A DNA stretch of 64,000 bases from Selenomonadales bacterium (GTDB taxonomy: Bacteria; Bacillota; Clostridia; Christensenellales; QALW01): contig QALW01000021.1 in the NCBI GenBank assembly GCA_003150515.1, positions 62,001 through 126,000 of the forward strand. The letters are read 5' to 3'. Under the pieces are notes generated by a model that saw only the letters and a list, made by a program, of their open reading frames with translations, had not been told where the DNA came from and ran no database searches. Position 1 is the first letter of the stretch; each line of letters opens with the position of its first letter. Shown piece by piece: positions 26,737 through 35,849 of the stretch. The translations under genes were made by a program, and so were the position numbers.

Positions 26737-28197
26737 TTATTCTCCCTCGGCTTTTAAAAACGCCGTTTCCAAACCATAAATAATTTCCCCAGCCGTCATT
26801 GCGCGTTTAGACGCCTTTTGCGCAGCCTCCCTGCCCGCCGCGCCGTGCGCCAAAACTCCGGCAACAGCCGCCTCCAGCGCGTCGCCCTGAGCCAAAAACG
26901 CCGCTATTATTCCCGATAGCACATCGCCGCTGCCCGCCGTAGCCATGCCATGATTGAGTCCGGAATACATATATCTGTTTTCGCCGTCTGAAATAACGGT
27001 AGAAGCCCCCTTTAAAGCAACAACGCATTTATATCGGCTGGCTAATTCATCAGCGCAATCAGCCTGGCTGCCCCGAAGCTCGGCCACCGAACAGCCCAGC
27101 AGGCGCGCTCCCTCGCCCAGATGAGGCGTTATAATAACCGGCGCGTTCCTATAAATCAACGCCCCTTCCCCTATTTCGGAAAGAATATAAAGCGCATCCG
27201 CGTCCAATACCGCCGGAGTATCCGCGCTCAATACTGTTTCCAGCCTGTCGTAATCATTGCGCCCCGCTCCCGGCCCGAATACAACCGCGTCCATCTCCTC
27301 CATGCTTTTAAGGCATTCTTCCAGCCTTTCATAATAGGAGCACATCAATTCAGGAGGCCTGCGCTCGTAAAAATGCGCCTGCTCATGGGCAAAAATGAGG
27401 GTTCTGCCCGCTCCCGACTTTAACGCAGCATAGGCGCTTAGGAGAGCCGCGCCCTCCATGCCCCGCAAACCGCCCACCACTCCGACGCTGCCGAAATTCC
27501 CCTTATGCCCCGCCGGGCTGCGCCGGGGCAGATAATCCTTTAAATCGCTTAATTCTATTAATTGATCTCTTTCCTCCACTCCCTCGGGAAACTCCAGACC
27601 TGCCGAAACAATTTCCAGACGTCCGCTGTTAAGCGCGCCTTCGGCTAAGATATGCCCTAATTTAGGCGCAAGAAAGGTCACCGTATCGTCAGCTTCAACC
27701 GCGCGTTTCATGATCCGCCCGCTGTCCGCATGCACGCCGGAGGGAATATCAATGCTTATAACCTTGGCTCCCCGGCCTTTTAATTCTTCAATCAGCCGAA
27801 CGCCTTCAAGCTGGGCCCCGCCTATATTTCTATTAAGGCCTATGCCAAATATAGCGTCCACAACCACATCGCAGAAGGAAGGAACCTGGGTAATTAAATG
27901 CTTAATCTGTTCATAAAAGAAACGGGCGTCCTCCTTAAGCTCGTTTACATCTCCTATAAAAAACACCCTTGTCTCGCATCCAATTTTAGAAAGCTCCCCG
28001 GCGCATACAAATCCGTCGCCGCCATTATTGCCGCTCCCGCATACGCAAAGCGCGCTTGCAGGCGAATATTTGGAGAAAATATATTGAGCGGCCTGTTCGC
28101 CCGCCTTAAACATTATTTCTCTGGACGACTTTTTCAGCGCGTTAAAATTATAGTTTTCAATCTCCCGCATCCGCCGCGCGCTTACAATATTTTTCAT
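26737..28197 (-). CDS. nnr: Bifunctional NAD(P)H-hydrate repair enzyme (epimerase/dehydratase)
   Basis: Repairs hydrated NADH and NADPH. The N-terminal YjeF_N epimerase domain (about residues 1-210) shows GSGNNGGDGFVCA and VDAIFGIGL. The C-terminal ribokinase-like dehydratase domain (about 225-480) shows GHKGNFGSVGVVGG, the VFGPGAG motif and AGSGDVLSGIIAAFLAQG. The 486 residues match the fused form. The start lies 41 bases inside the end of acpS, with a GGGGAGGG site upstream, so the genes are coupled. Confidence 0.95.
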   Translation of the reverse strand: MKNIVSARRMREIENYNFNALKKSSREIMFKAGEQAAQYIFSKYSPASALCVCGSGNNGGDGFVCAGELSKIGCETRVFFIGDVNELKEDARFFYEQIKHLITQVPSFCDVVVDAIFGIGLNRNIGGAQLEGVRLIEELKGRGAKVISIDIPSGVHADSGRIMKRAVEADDTVTFLAPKLGHILAEGALNSGRLEIVSAGLEFPEGVEERDQLIELSDLKDYLPRRSPAGHKGNFGSVGVVGGLRGMEGAALLSAYAALKSGAGRTLIFAHEQAHFYERRPPELMCSYYERLEECLKSMEEMDAVVFGPGAGRNDYDRLETVLSADTPAVLDADALYILSEIGEGALIYRNAPVIITPHLGEGARLLGCSVAELRGSQADCADELASRYKCVVALKGASTVISDGENRYMYSGLNHGMATAGSGDVLSGIIAAFLAQGDALEAAVAGVLAHGAAGREAAQKASKRAMTAGEIIYGLETAFLKAEGE

Positions 28198-28582
28198 TCT
28201 GTCCCTCCCCTTCTAAAACGCACTGCGCCACTGCGAAAAAACGCTCGTGCGAAATGGATATATGAATGCTTTGCCCCCCAAGCTTTTCAAAAAGCTCCCG
28301 GGCGTTATTATATAGCAGAGCATACGGCCTGCCTAATTGGTCATGCCTCACTTCGATATCCGTCCAGGCCATGTTTCTCACGCCCGTGCCCAGAGCTTTG
28401 GAACATGCCTCTTTAACGGCAAAAATTCCGGCAGCGCTCTGAGCGTTCATTTTTTTAGAGCTCAAATACTCCTGTTCAACAGGAGTATATATTTTTTTTA
28501 TAAAATTATCCCTGCGCAGCATAATGGCTATACGGGTTATATCCGTTATATCAATTCCAGTGCCTATTATCAAAGCGCTCAT
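28157..28582 (-). CDS. acpS: Holo-[acyl-carrier-protein] synthase
   Basis: Transfers 4'-phosphopantetheine from CoA to the acyl carrier protein. The Mg-binding residues are Asp11 in GTGIDITDITR and Glu58 in FAVKEACSKALG; the SISHE motif follows. At 141 residues it is about 15-20 longer than usual; the extra Cys/Lys-rich tail comes from reading into the start of nnr (41-base overlap). It overlaps recX by 4 bases (ATGA). Confidence 0.95.
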   Translation of the reverse strand: MSALIIGTGIDITDITRIAIMLRRDNFIKKIYTPVEQEYLSSKKMNAQSAAGIFAVKEACSKALGTGVRNMAWTDIEVRHDQLGRPYALLYNNARELFEKLGGQSIHISISHERFFAVAQCVLEGEGQNEKYCKRAADAGD

Positions 28583-29196
28583 TCCTCCTTAAGCAGGCTC
28601 TCTGCGGCAGCGTTTATAATATCATAATCAAAGCCCCGCCGCGCCAGAGCCTGAAAAAGCTTTGAGCGGGCCTCGCGCATATCCTTAAACGAGCGGCCTT
28701 TTATATATGCTTTCCCCGCGCGAAGCGCGCCTTCCAGCTCACAATCGTCATTTCGTTCGTCCAGAGCTTCGGCTATAGTTTGCTTATCCACTCCCCTGCG
28801 CAAAAGCGCAAATTTAACCGCCTGCCCGCCCTTAAGCGCATTCTGCTGGATATAAGCGCGCGCATATTCGGCGTCGTCTATATATCTGTATTCCTCTAAT
28901 CGCTGGATAACTCGGGAAATAATCTCCTCATCAAATTCCTTTTTAATAAGGTAATCCTCCACCTGCTTCTGAGTTTTGCGGCCGCCGCCTATATATTGCC
29001 CGCTTTTATTCAATGCGCGCAGAAATTCGTCCTCCTTTATTCCGGCCAACAGGACGTTTTCCTCTATAATATCCCCTTCCTTTAAACGCAGGCTCAGCAA
29101 TTCCTCTTTGCCCATGCCCGTATAAAATTTCCCGTCCGCATAGATATTATAGCGCTCTGAATTATTTTTTTGTTTTTCAATTTTTGTTATCTTCAT
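28579..29196 (-). CDS. recX: Regulatory protein RecX
   Basis: Modulator of RecA filaments. The 205 residues begin MKITKIEKQ and contain RecX-type tandem three-helix repeats: residues 55-100 (LNKSGQYIGGGRKTQKQVEDYLIKK), 100-150 (RLEEYRYIDDAEYARAYIQQ) and 165-205 (ARSKLFQALARRGFDYDII). The frame is open back to a TTG at 29229, but the ATG at 29196 gives the usual N-terminus. It is the first gene of recX-acpS-nnr. Confidence 0.88.
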   Translation of the reverse strand: MKITKIEKQKNNSERYNIYADGKFYTGMGKEELLSLRLKEGDIIEENVLLAGIKEDEFLRALNKSGQYIGGGRKTQKQVEDYLIKKEFDEEIISRVIQRLEEYRYIDDAEYARAYIQQNALKGGQAVKFALLRRGVDKQTIAEALDERNDDCELEGALRAGKAYIKGRSFKDMREARSKLFQALARRGFDYDIINAAAESLLKEE

Positions 29197-29334
29197 ATTT
29201 ATTTCCGTATCGTCCGCACGCGCAATCAATCCAATAAAACGCGTACATTCATTTTCAGCATTCCCCTTTTAATTATTATATAACAAATTTCTTATGAAAT
29301 CAAAATATATTTAGCCATAATAAGTATAAAATAC

Positions 29335-29363
29335 TTGACAGAGGCATATAAAGCATATATACT
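29335..29363 (+). promoter_or_regulatory. Promoter of the GntR-ABC operon
   Basis: A perfect -35 TTGACA (29335-29340), 17-base spacer and TATACT (29358-29363). It is followed at once by the inverted repeat at 29366-29388. Confidence 0.85.
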
Positions 29364-29365
29364 TA

Positions 29366-29388
29366 GTGTATTAATACAACTAATACAC
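29366..29388 (+). promoter_or_regulatory. Likely YtrA-type operator
   Basis: Inverted repeat GTGTATTA (29366-29373), 7-base spacer, TAATACAC (29381-29388). It covers the expected transcription start, just downstream of the -10 box, and resembles the GTGTA...TACAC sites of the YtrA subfamily of GntR regulators. The adjacent GntR gene probably represses itself and the ABC genes through it. Confidence 0.8.
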
Positions 29389-29407
29389 ATAGCAAAGGAG
29401 GGAAGAT

Positions 29408-29785
29408 ATGCTTGAAATTGATAAGATGTCCCGCGTTCCGATATACGAGCAAGTGATTCAAAAACTGGAGCTGCTCATTCTGACCAACGTCTTAGGCCCT
29501 AATTCGCCTTTGCCCTCAGTCCGCGCGCTGTCTCAGGAGCTGTCAGTCAATCCCAATACTCTCCAAAAGGCTTATTCGGAACTGGAGCTTAAGGGCATAT
29601 GCTACAGCGTGCCCGGCACAGGCCGATTCATTTCAGAAAATGCCAAAGACATACTAATGCGCTCTAAGCGCGAAAAGCTGGAACAATTCAAAAATCTTGT
29701 GAACGAATTAAAATTGGCCGGAATATGCGCCAAAGAGCTGAAATTGCTTATTGAACAAATATATAATATATCGGGAAAGGAATGA
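29408..29785 (+). CDS. GntR family regulator, YtrA subfamily
   Basis: A 125-residue repressor with an N-terminal winged helix-turn-helix (VPIYEQVIQKLELLI ... PLPSVRALSQELSVNPNTLQKAYSELELKGICYSVPGTGRFI) and only a short C-terminal helical tail, which is the YtrA layout. These proteins usually control the ABC transporter encoded with them, often in response to cell-wall antibiotics. The stop overlaps the ATG of the ABC gene (ATGA). The operator at 29366-29388 fits autoregulation. Confidence 0.93.
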   Translation: MLEIDKMSRVPIYEQVIQKLELLILTNVLGPNSPLPSVRALSQELSVNPNTLQKAYSELELKGICYSVPGTGRFISENAKDILMRSKREKLEQFKNLVNELKLAGICAKELKLLIEQIYNISGKE

Positions 29786-30690
29786 ACAATATGATAACCG
29801 CTCAGAATCTAACTAAAACCTTTGATAAATTTACCGCTCTGGAGAATTTGAACTGTTCCATCCCCAACGGCTGCATATACGGAATGGTAGGCTCTAACGG
29901 AGCGGGCAAATCCACCCTGCTGCGCCTAATAACAGGAATATACCGTCCGGACAAAGGCGAAGTGCTTATAGACGGAAAGCGGGTATATGATAATCCGGAG
30001 GTAAAACGCAGATTCGTATTTGTGCCCGACGAATTATATTTTCTGCCCCAGGCCACTATGAATAGGATGGCAGGATTATATAAAGCCGTATATCCCAGTT
30101 TTGACGATCAGCGATTTAAGCAGCTTTCTCAAGCGTTTAATTTAGCTCCAAACGTCAAATTGCAGACTTTTTCCAAAGGCATGAAGCGTCAGGCGGCCAC
30201 TATTCTCGCCCTGAGCGCCAAGCCCGAATTCATCTTCTTTGACGAAACTTTTGACGGCCTGGATCCGGTAATGCGCAATTTAGTCAAAAAAGTTATATAT
30301 GCCGACGTATGCGAACGCAAGGCCACGGCGGTTATAACCAGCCATTCGCTGCGCGAATTGGAAGATACATGCGACCAGCTCGCCCTGCTGCATAAGGGAG
30401 GTATAATTTTTGAAAGCGATATAGAAAATCTCCGCACCTCTCTGTTTAAATTGCAGGTAGCATTTTCCGATCCCTACGACCAAAGCTTGTTCGGCGATAT
30501 TAACATAGTTTCCTTTGTGAAAAAGGGAAGCATCGCCAGCATAATCGCGCGCGGGGATAAGAACGAAGCCGTCGCCCGCATCAAAGCGCTTAATCCTCTG
30601 CTTGTGGAAGCACTGCCGCTGACATTAGAGGAAGTGTTCATATACGAAATGGAAGCCCTGGGTTATTCGTTTGAGGACGCGCTTAACTAA
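29782..30690 (+). CDS. ABC transporter ATP-binding protein (YtrB-like)
   Basis: The nucleotide-binding subunit, 302 residues. Walker A is GSNGAGKST, the signature-like FSKGMKRQ follows, Walker B is EFIFFDETFDGLD and the switch histidine is in ITSHSLRELED. The last 80 residues form a domain common in exporter-type ATPases. It overlaps the regulator gene by 4 bases and is followed 16 bases later by the permease. Substrate unknown; efflux of, or defence against, a cell-wall-active compound is plausible by analogy to ytr operons. Confidence 0.95.
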   Translation: MNNMITAQNLTKTFDKFTALENLNCSIPNGCIYGMVGSNGAGKSTLLRLITGIYRPDKGEVLIDGKRVYDNPEVKRRFVFVPDELYFLPQATMNRMAGLYKAVYPSFDDQRFKQLSQAFNLAPNVKLQTFSKGMKRQAATILALSAKPEFIFFDETFDGLDPVMRNLVKKVIYADVCERKATAVITSHSLRELEDTCDQLALLHKGGIIFESDIENLRTSLFKLQVAFSDPYDQSLFGDINIVSFVKKGSIASIIARGDKNEAVARIKALNPLLVEALPLTLEEVFIYEMEALGYSFEDALN

Positions 30691-30706
30691 TATAAAGGAG
30701 TATATT

Positions 30707-32806
30707 ATGAAACAAAAATATTTTAATTTCAGCCTTTTCTGGGATTTTTTCAAACAGACAAAACTCACCGGAATTATTTTAGCGGTAGTATTATGCATAA
30801 TTACAGCCGTGCCCACCTTTGCGCAGTATATTTCAATGGGCCAGGGAAATTCGCCCGCGCAAATTTCGCAAATTGCTCCCGTGCTCTATTTCGCCATATA
30901 CTTTATTCCCATCGTTTTTACGGCCAGTATTTTCAAATTTCTGAATAAACGAAGAGACAGCGATTTCTTTCACAGCCTGCCTCCCACTCGTCTCTGCATG
31001 TTCTTTTCCGGTTGTCTGGCCTCCCTTTTATGGAGCCTTATAACTATCGTCGCCATGATATTTATAGGCTATATCAGCCTGTTAATATGCGGATTAAGCT
31101 GTCCTATATCTTATATAGGCTATTTAATCGCTTATAATGCCGTTGTCGCTTTAATTATAACGGGATGCGCCAGCATAGCCTTAAGCGCCACGGGAACATT
31201 GATTCCCGGCCTTTGCCTTACCTTGATTATAATGTTCCTGCCCAGGTTAATACTTACCATAATAAATATAATGGTGCGCGAACAATCCATAATAGCCAGC
31301 GCGCTTAACGACGGTCTCTTTTTTAATCAGGATTATAATTTTGTGACCGCTCCATTATTCAGCGCCCTGGCTTCAGGCTATTCAAACGCAGTAAGCCTGC
31401 CCGCGTTTGCCGGAGGATATATTTACACCGGCGTTTTAGGCTTAATTTACATCTTCCTAGGCGCGCTGACATTCCGCGCCCGGAAAAGCGAAAGCGCCGA
31501 ACAGAGCGCGCCGAACAGGGTTTTGCAGCATATCTACCGGCTTTTAATCACCCTGCCCACCCTTTTGGCCGCCTCCGTTCTGATCATAACCACCTCTTCG
31601 CAGGACAGCTTAATTATAATTTTAATTGTACTGTCCATAATAATATATTTCGTATATGAAGCTATAACCACTAAAAGCTTTAAGAATATGCTTAAAGCCG
31701 CGCCGCTTTTTCTGGCCGATATAGCAATCTGCGGAATAGTATGCCTAACTTCCAGTTTAATGGCGCAAAACGTGCTAAACAATCCGCCTCAGGAAAATGA
31801 AGTGAGCCATATTGAGATAAACGTATCAAATGAAAGCGGTTTCTATAATACTCCCACTTACACTCAGGCGCTCCAGCAGACCGTAAAATACAAGGACAAA
31901 GAAACAATTTCCCTTGCCTGCGAACAGCTAAATAAAACTGCCCGGACAGCGGCTTCTATTAAAAACAACCCTGCAATTGACAACTATATTTCAGGACGAA
32001 GCATAACCTTCGTATTAAATTCTGGAACAAAAGTAACCCGCATTGTTGATTTTGATTCCTCCGAAGCCCTTTTTGAAAACCTCTTGTGGAACGAGCCGGC
32101 GTATGTGGAAAATCTGCTGAAGCTGCCTGAAGAAAATCAAATAACTCATTTGAGCAGCATATGGCCAATGAATATTAACGATGATCAGGCTAAATCCCTT
32201 TGGAACAGCTTTAAAGAAGAATATTACACCCTTCCCGACAGCACAAAGGCGCAGATTCAGGAGGGATACCAGAAAAATTCCACGCCCTTCTCCCTAAATG
32301 TTATGGGAAACCTCGGATTGACTTTATGGGGCAATTGGTATTCCATTACTCCCTTAACTCCAAAGACATTCGAGCTCGCCGCTCAATACACCAACCAAGC
32401 GCAAACGAGAGAAGCCTTTAAAAGCGCTTTGCAAAGCGCTGAGGAAAATTCAAATTATCCGAATAAATATGAATCGTATATAGAAATAGGATTTTATAAT
32501 GTTTCTGGATTAGATTCATTCAGCGAGGAACTGGCTCTGATGCTTCAGGATAGATATAACATGGTTGTAAATTCAGACGACAAAGAATGGAAGCCCGTAT
32601 TAGAGCTTTTAAGCGCCAGCCCGCTGGAACAGGCTAAGCCCGAGCAGCCCATACTGACCTTAACTATAACAACCTACGAACAGGATGAAGAGCAGGGTTA
32701 TTATACGCGCTCAAAAAATGATTATTTAATAGCGAGCATAGACCAGGCCGCTCTTGAAACGCTGCTTGAAATTCTCTTCCCGGAAGAAATGGTTAATCCC
32801 GCCTAA
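30707..32806 (+). CDS. ABC transporter permease with large C-terminal domain
   Basis: A 699-residue permease. About eight to ten membrane helices occupy residues 15-370 (ABC-2 type arrangement), and a polar domain of about 320 residues (roughly 375-699) follows, probably outside the membrane; I recall such domains annotated as DUF6449 in Clostridia but cannot confirm that here. The frame extends 12 codons upstream, but the ATG at 30707 has an AAAGGAG site. It is the last gene of the GntR-ABC operon and is followed by the terminator at 32824-32862. Confidence 0.85.
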   Translation: MKQKYFNFSLFWDFFKQTKLTGIILAVVLCIITAVPTFAQYISMGQGNSPAQISQIAPVLYFAIYFIPIVFTASIFKFLNKRRDSDFFHSLPPTRLCMFFSGCLASLLWSLITIVAMIFIGYISLLICGLSCPISYIGYLIAYNAVVALIITGCASIALSATGTLIPGLCLTLIIMFLPRLILTIINIMVREQSIIASALNDGLFFNQDYNFVTAPLFSALASGYSNAVSLPAFAGGYIYTGVLGLIYIFLGALTFRARKSESAEQSAPNRVLQHIYRLLITLPTLLAASVLIITTSSQDSLIIILIVLSIIIYFVYEAITTKSFKNMLKAAPLFLADIAICGIVCLTSSLMAQNVLNNPPQENEVSHIEINVSNESGFYNTPTYTQALQQTVKYKDKETISLACEQLNKTARTAASIKNNPAIDNYISGRSITFVLNSGTKVTRIVDFDSSEALFENLLWNEPAYVENLLKLPEENQITHLSSIWPMNINDDQAKSLWNSFKEEYYTLPDSTKAQIQEGYQKNSTPFSLNVMGNLGLTLWGNWYSITPLTPKTFELAAQYTNQAQTREAFKSALQSAEENSNYPNKYESYIEIGFYNVSGLDSFSEELALMLQDRYNMVVNSDDKEWKPVLELLSASPLEQAKPEQPILTLTITTYEQDEEQGYYTRSKNDYLIASIDQAALETLLEILFPEEMVNPA

Positions 32807-32823
32807 GGCTGGCTTTACAGCAA

Positions 32824-32862
32824 CAAATATAAAGGGACGCTTAAAGCGTCCCTTTATATTTG
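32824..32862. terminator. Strong bidirectional terminator
   Basis: A perfect 19-bp inverted repeat (32824-32842 with 32844-32862) with a single central base; the arms have A-rich and T-rich ends on both strands. A second hairpin (32866-32872 with 32879-32885) follows. Both lie between the convergent permease and aminotransferase genes. Confidence 0.9.
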
Positions 32863-32922
32863 CAAGCGCCTTTTTTACAAGGCGCATTTTATTTATTTCT
32901 CATCCCGGAAGCAAGAAAGCCG

Positions 32923-34101
32923 CTAAAATTCGGCTATTGTTTCAGCCAGTATTTTAATTCCCTTTTCAATCCGTTCAAAGGAAGAATTGGAGAAATTAAG
33001 ACGCATAGTATTCAGGCCGTCCCCCTCGGCAAAGAAATGCGAACCGGGAATAAAGGCCACATCCCTTTGAGTGGATTTTTGCAGCACGTCCAGAGTATTA
33101 ATATCCTCCCTCAATTCAGCCCATATGAACAATCCGCCGCTGGGACGCGTATATTTAACATTGCTGGGGAAATACTGTTTAATCATCTCCTGCATCTTAT
33201 TCATACGTTCAGAATGTATTTTATTAGATTTTGCAAGCTGCTCAGGCATATATCCCAAGCGCAGAAACTTATCTATAATCGCCTGAGAAAGCGAATTGGT
33301 ATGCACATCCGTTGCCTGTTTGCCTATTATCATCTTCCGCAATAAGGTCGGAGCCGCCACGGCCGCGCCTACGCGCAGGCCCGGAGAAATAACCTTGGAA
33401 AAGCTGGTAACATATATAACTCTTCCGACCGTATCCATAGATTTAATGCTGGGCACAGCCTCTCCCTCATATCTTAACAGGCCGTAGGGATCGTCCTCTA
33501 TAATTACAGCGTTGTATTTTTCGGCCAGCTCCAGATATTTTCTGCGTCTCTCAAGAGAGGCAGTCCGCCCCGTAGGATTTTGGAAATTAGGAATGGTATA
33601 TATGAGCTTGGGCGAATATATTTTCAGCTTCTCCTCCAATTCGTCCAGAAGCATTCCCTCCTCGTCCATATTGACCGAATGCACCTCGGCCTCATAAGTG
33701 GCCATAATCTGAAGAGCGGCAAGATAGGTAGGCCGCTCCACCAGCACCCTGTCCCCTTTATTCAGGAAAGCCTTGCAGGCAAGATCCAGCCCCTGCTGCC
33801 CGCCTGAAATTATAAACAGATCTTCCGGAGAGCAATTGACTTTCGCCGCATCTTTCACAAATTGAGCCGCGCTTTGACGCAGAGGAGCGTAGGCTTCGGT
33901 TGCGCCGTATTGCAGTATGCCCGTAGGATCGTCTTTTAAAACCTGCGAAGCTATCTCTCTTATTTGCTCGGCAGGAAGCGCGTCCGCCGCCGGCATGCCT
34001 CCCGCAAAGGAAATTACTTCGGGCCGGGCAAGAAGCTTAAAAATATCCCTTATCGCATTGCCTGTCATATTTTTTATTCTGTCTGAAAAAGCGTATTCCA
34101 T
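32923..34101 (-). CDS. PLP-dependent aminotransferase (fold type I, 2-aminoadipate/MocR-type catalytic domain)
   Basis: A 392-residue class I/II aminotransferase without the GntR domain of MocR proteins. Signatures: FAGGMPAADALP near the start, YGATEAYAPLR, SGGQQGLDLACKAFLNKGD, PNFQNPTGRTAS, EDDPYGLLRY, and the PLP lysine in VTSFSKVISPGLRVG. This is the group of 2-aminoadipate and aromatic aminotransferases; the true amino donor cannot be read from sequence. It lies alone downstream of trmL on the same strand, with a 63-base gap. Confidence 0.9.
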   Translation of the reverse strand: MEYAFSDRIKNMTGNAIRDIFKLLARPEVISFAGGMPAADALPAEQIREIASQVLKDDPTGILQYGATEAYAPLRQSAAQFVKDAAKVNCSPEDLFIISGGQQGLDLACKAFLNKGDRVLVERPTYLAALQIMATYEAEVHSVNMDEEGMLLDELEEKLKIYSPKLIYTIPNFQNPTGRTASLERRRKYLELAEKYNAVIIEDDPYGLLRYEGEAVPSIKSMDTVGRVIYVTSFSKVISPGLRVGAAVAAPTLLRKMIIGKQATDVHTNSLSQAIIDKFLRLGYMPEQLAKSNKIHSERMNKMQEMIKQYFPSNVKYTRPSGGLFIWAELREDINTLDVLQKSTQRDVAFIPGSHFFAEGDGLNTMRLNFSNSSFERIEKGIKILAETIAEF

Positions 34102-34164
34102 TTTAACATCCTCCGTAAAATTTATTTAAATAAAGATAGAGCCCGCCAGCCTGCAAAGAGCGCT

Positions 34165-34647
34165 TTAAGGCCGGCTTAGCTTGCCGTACGCCTTAAGCCC
34201 CTCAAAATTTTGCTGACGCAGCGCCTCATAGAGCACAATGGCCACAGAATTGGAAAGATTTAAAGAACGAGCCTCGTCAATCATAGGTATTCTTATGCAG
34301 CAGTCCAGATTATCCATCAGCAATTCTTCAGGCAGGCCCTTGGTTTCCTTGCCGAAAACCAAAAAATCATCCTTATTATATTCCGGCTGAGTATAAAGCC
34401 GTCCTCCCTTAGTGGTAGCATAGAAAAAACGTCCCTGAGGATATCTCCCATACAGCTCCGCAAGAGAGGAATAATAATGCAAATCAAGCATATGCCAGTA
34501 ATCCAGGCCCGAACGCTTAAGATATTTATCATCAGTAGAAAAGCCCAGCTTGCCCACTAAATGCAAAGACACGCCCGTTACCGCGCAGGTACGGGATATA
34601 TTGCCGGTATTCTGAGGAATTTCCGGCTCCACTAAAACTATATTCAT
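34165..34647 (-). CDS. trmL: tRNA (cytidine(34)-2'-O)-methyltransferase
   Basis: A SPOUT methyltransferase that 2'-O-methylates the wobble base of some tRNA-Leu. The 160 residues show MNIVLVEPEIPQNTGNISRTC, the FGKETKGLPE loop and the knot motif RIPMIDEARSLNLSNSVAIVLYE. Its ATG overlaps the stop of the upstream aminotransferase gene by 4 bases. Confidence 0.95.
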   Translation of the reverse strand: MNIVLVEPEIPQNTGNISRTCAVTGVSLHLVGKLGFSTDDKYLKRSGLDYWHMLDLHYYSSLAELYGRYPQGRFFYATTKGGRLYTQPEYNKDDFLVFGKETKGLPEELLMDNLDCCIRIPMIDEARSLNLSNSVAIVLYEALRQQNFEGLKAYGKLSRP

Positions 34648-35849
34648 ATAGCCTGCTCCTCTGAGGCTTTTAAATGAGATACAAAGCTTTCTATTCTTTT
34701 CATGGCTTCTTTAATATTATCCAAAGAAGCGGCATAGGAGCAGCGCACATAACCCTCTCCACTCTCGCCAAAGGCGCTCCCGGGCACAACGGCAACATGC
34801 TTTTCCCTCAGAAGCCGTTCGCAGAATATATCGCTGCTTAAGCCCGTGCTTTTAATACATGGAAATACATAAAAAGCCCCCATAGGTTCAAAGCATTTCA
34901 ATCCCATTTTATTAAAAGCATTGAATATATATCTTCTGCGCATATCATATGACGCGCGCATCTTGGCAATATCCTCATAATTGTTGTCTATATTATAACG
35001 CATAGCCTCGCAAGCGGCGGCCTGGCTCATTGTGGACGCGCACATAATAGTATACTGATGAATTTTATATACTGCGTTCATAATTGACGGAGTAGTGCAG
35101 ACAAAGCCTATCCTCCACCCCGTCATAGCGAAAGATTTTGAAAACCCGTTTATAACGATAGTGCGCTCTTTCATACCGTCAATAGAAGCTATGGACGAAT
35201 GTTCTCCCGAATATGTAAGCTCGGAATAAATTTCATCCGAAATAACCATTATATCCGCTTCCTTAATTATAGGAGCTATAGCTTCAAGATTTTCCTTAAG
35301 CATAACTGCGCCGGTAGGGTTGTTAGGATAGGGCAGAATCAAAGCCTTGGTTTTGGGCGTTATAGCTTTTTGAAGCTGTTCGGGAGTTATTCTGAAATTA
35401 TGCTCGGCAAAAGTGGGCAGGGCAACAGGCACGCCGTGCACCAAACGAACATTGGGCATATAGGAAACATAGCTGGGATCCGGAATGATAACCTCATCCC
35501 CCGGATTAATCAAAGCGCGCAGGGATAAATCTATTGCTTCGCTTGCTCCTACTGTTACCAATATTTCATGCTCGGGGGCATAATTTAATTTAAAACGGTC
35601 CTGCATATACCGGGAAATTTCCCGGCGCAGTTCTATTGTGCCGGCATTAGAGCTATAGGAAGTTTCGCCGTCCTTAATGGATTGTATAGCCGCCGAACGA
35701 ATATGCCAGGGCGTTATGAAATCAGGCTCCCCTATTCCCAGGGATATAGCTTCTTTCATCTCGCTGACTATATCAAAAAATTTTCTTATAGGCGAAAACG
35801 GAATATCGGACACGTTATCCGCTATTCTGTTTTTTTCAGTATCGCTCAT
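34644..35849 (-). CDS. Class I aminotransferase (AlaT/PatA-like)
   Basis: A 401-residue PLP aminotransferase. It has LGIGEPDFITPWHIR, YSSNAGTIELR, VGASEAIDLSLRALINPGDEV, PYPNNPTGAV, DEIYSELTY and the PLP-lysine motif GFSKSFAMTGWRIG. It overlaps the Lrp-type regulator gene (4 bases) and trmL (4 bases). An Lrp regulator followed by such an aminotransferase matches the Bacillus alaR-alaT arrangement, so alanine or related amino-acid transamination is a reasonable guess. Confidence 0.92.
   Translation of the reverse strand: MSDTEKNRIADNVSDIPFSPIRKFFDIVSEMKEAISLGIGEPDFITPWHIRSAAIQSIKDGETSYSSNAGTIELRREISRYMQDRFKLNYAPEHEILVTVGASEAIDLSLRALINPGDEVIIPDPSYVSYMPNVRLVHGVPVALPTFAEHNFRITPEQLQKAITPKTKALILPYPNNPTGAVMLKENLEAIAPIIKEADIMVISDEIYSELTYSGEHSSIASIDGMKERTIVINGFSKSFAMTGWRIGFVCTTPSIMNAVYKIHQYTIMCASTMSQAAACEAMRYNIDNNYEDIAKMRASYDMRRRYIFNAFNKMGLKCFEPMGAFYVFPCIKSTGLSSDIFCERLLREKHVAVVPGSAFGESGEGYVRCSYAASLDNIKEAMKRIESFVSHLKASEEQAI

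Noticed and set aside
29197..29229. Longer RecX start
   Set aside because: It begins with TTG and has no good ribosome binding site; the ATG at 29196 gives the usual N-terminus.
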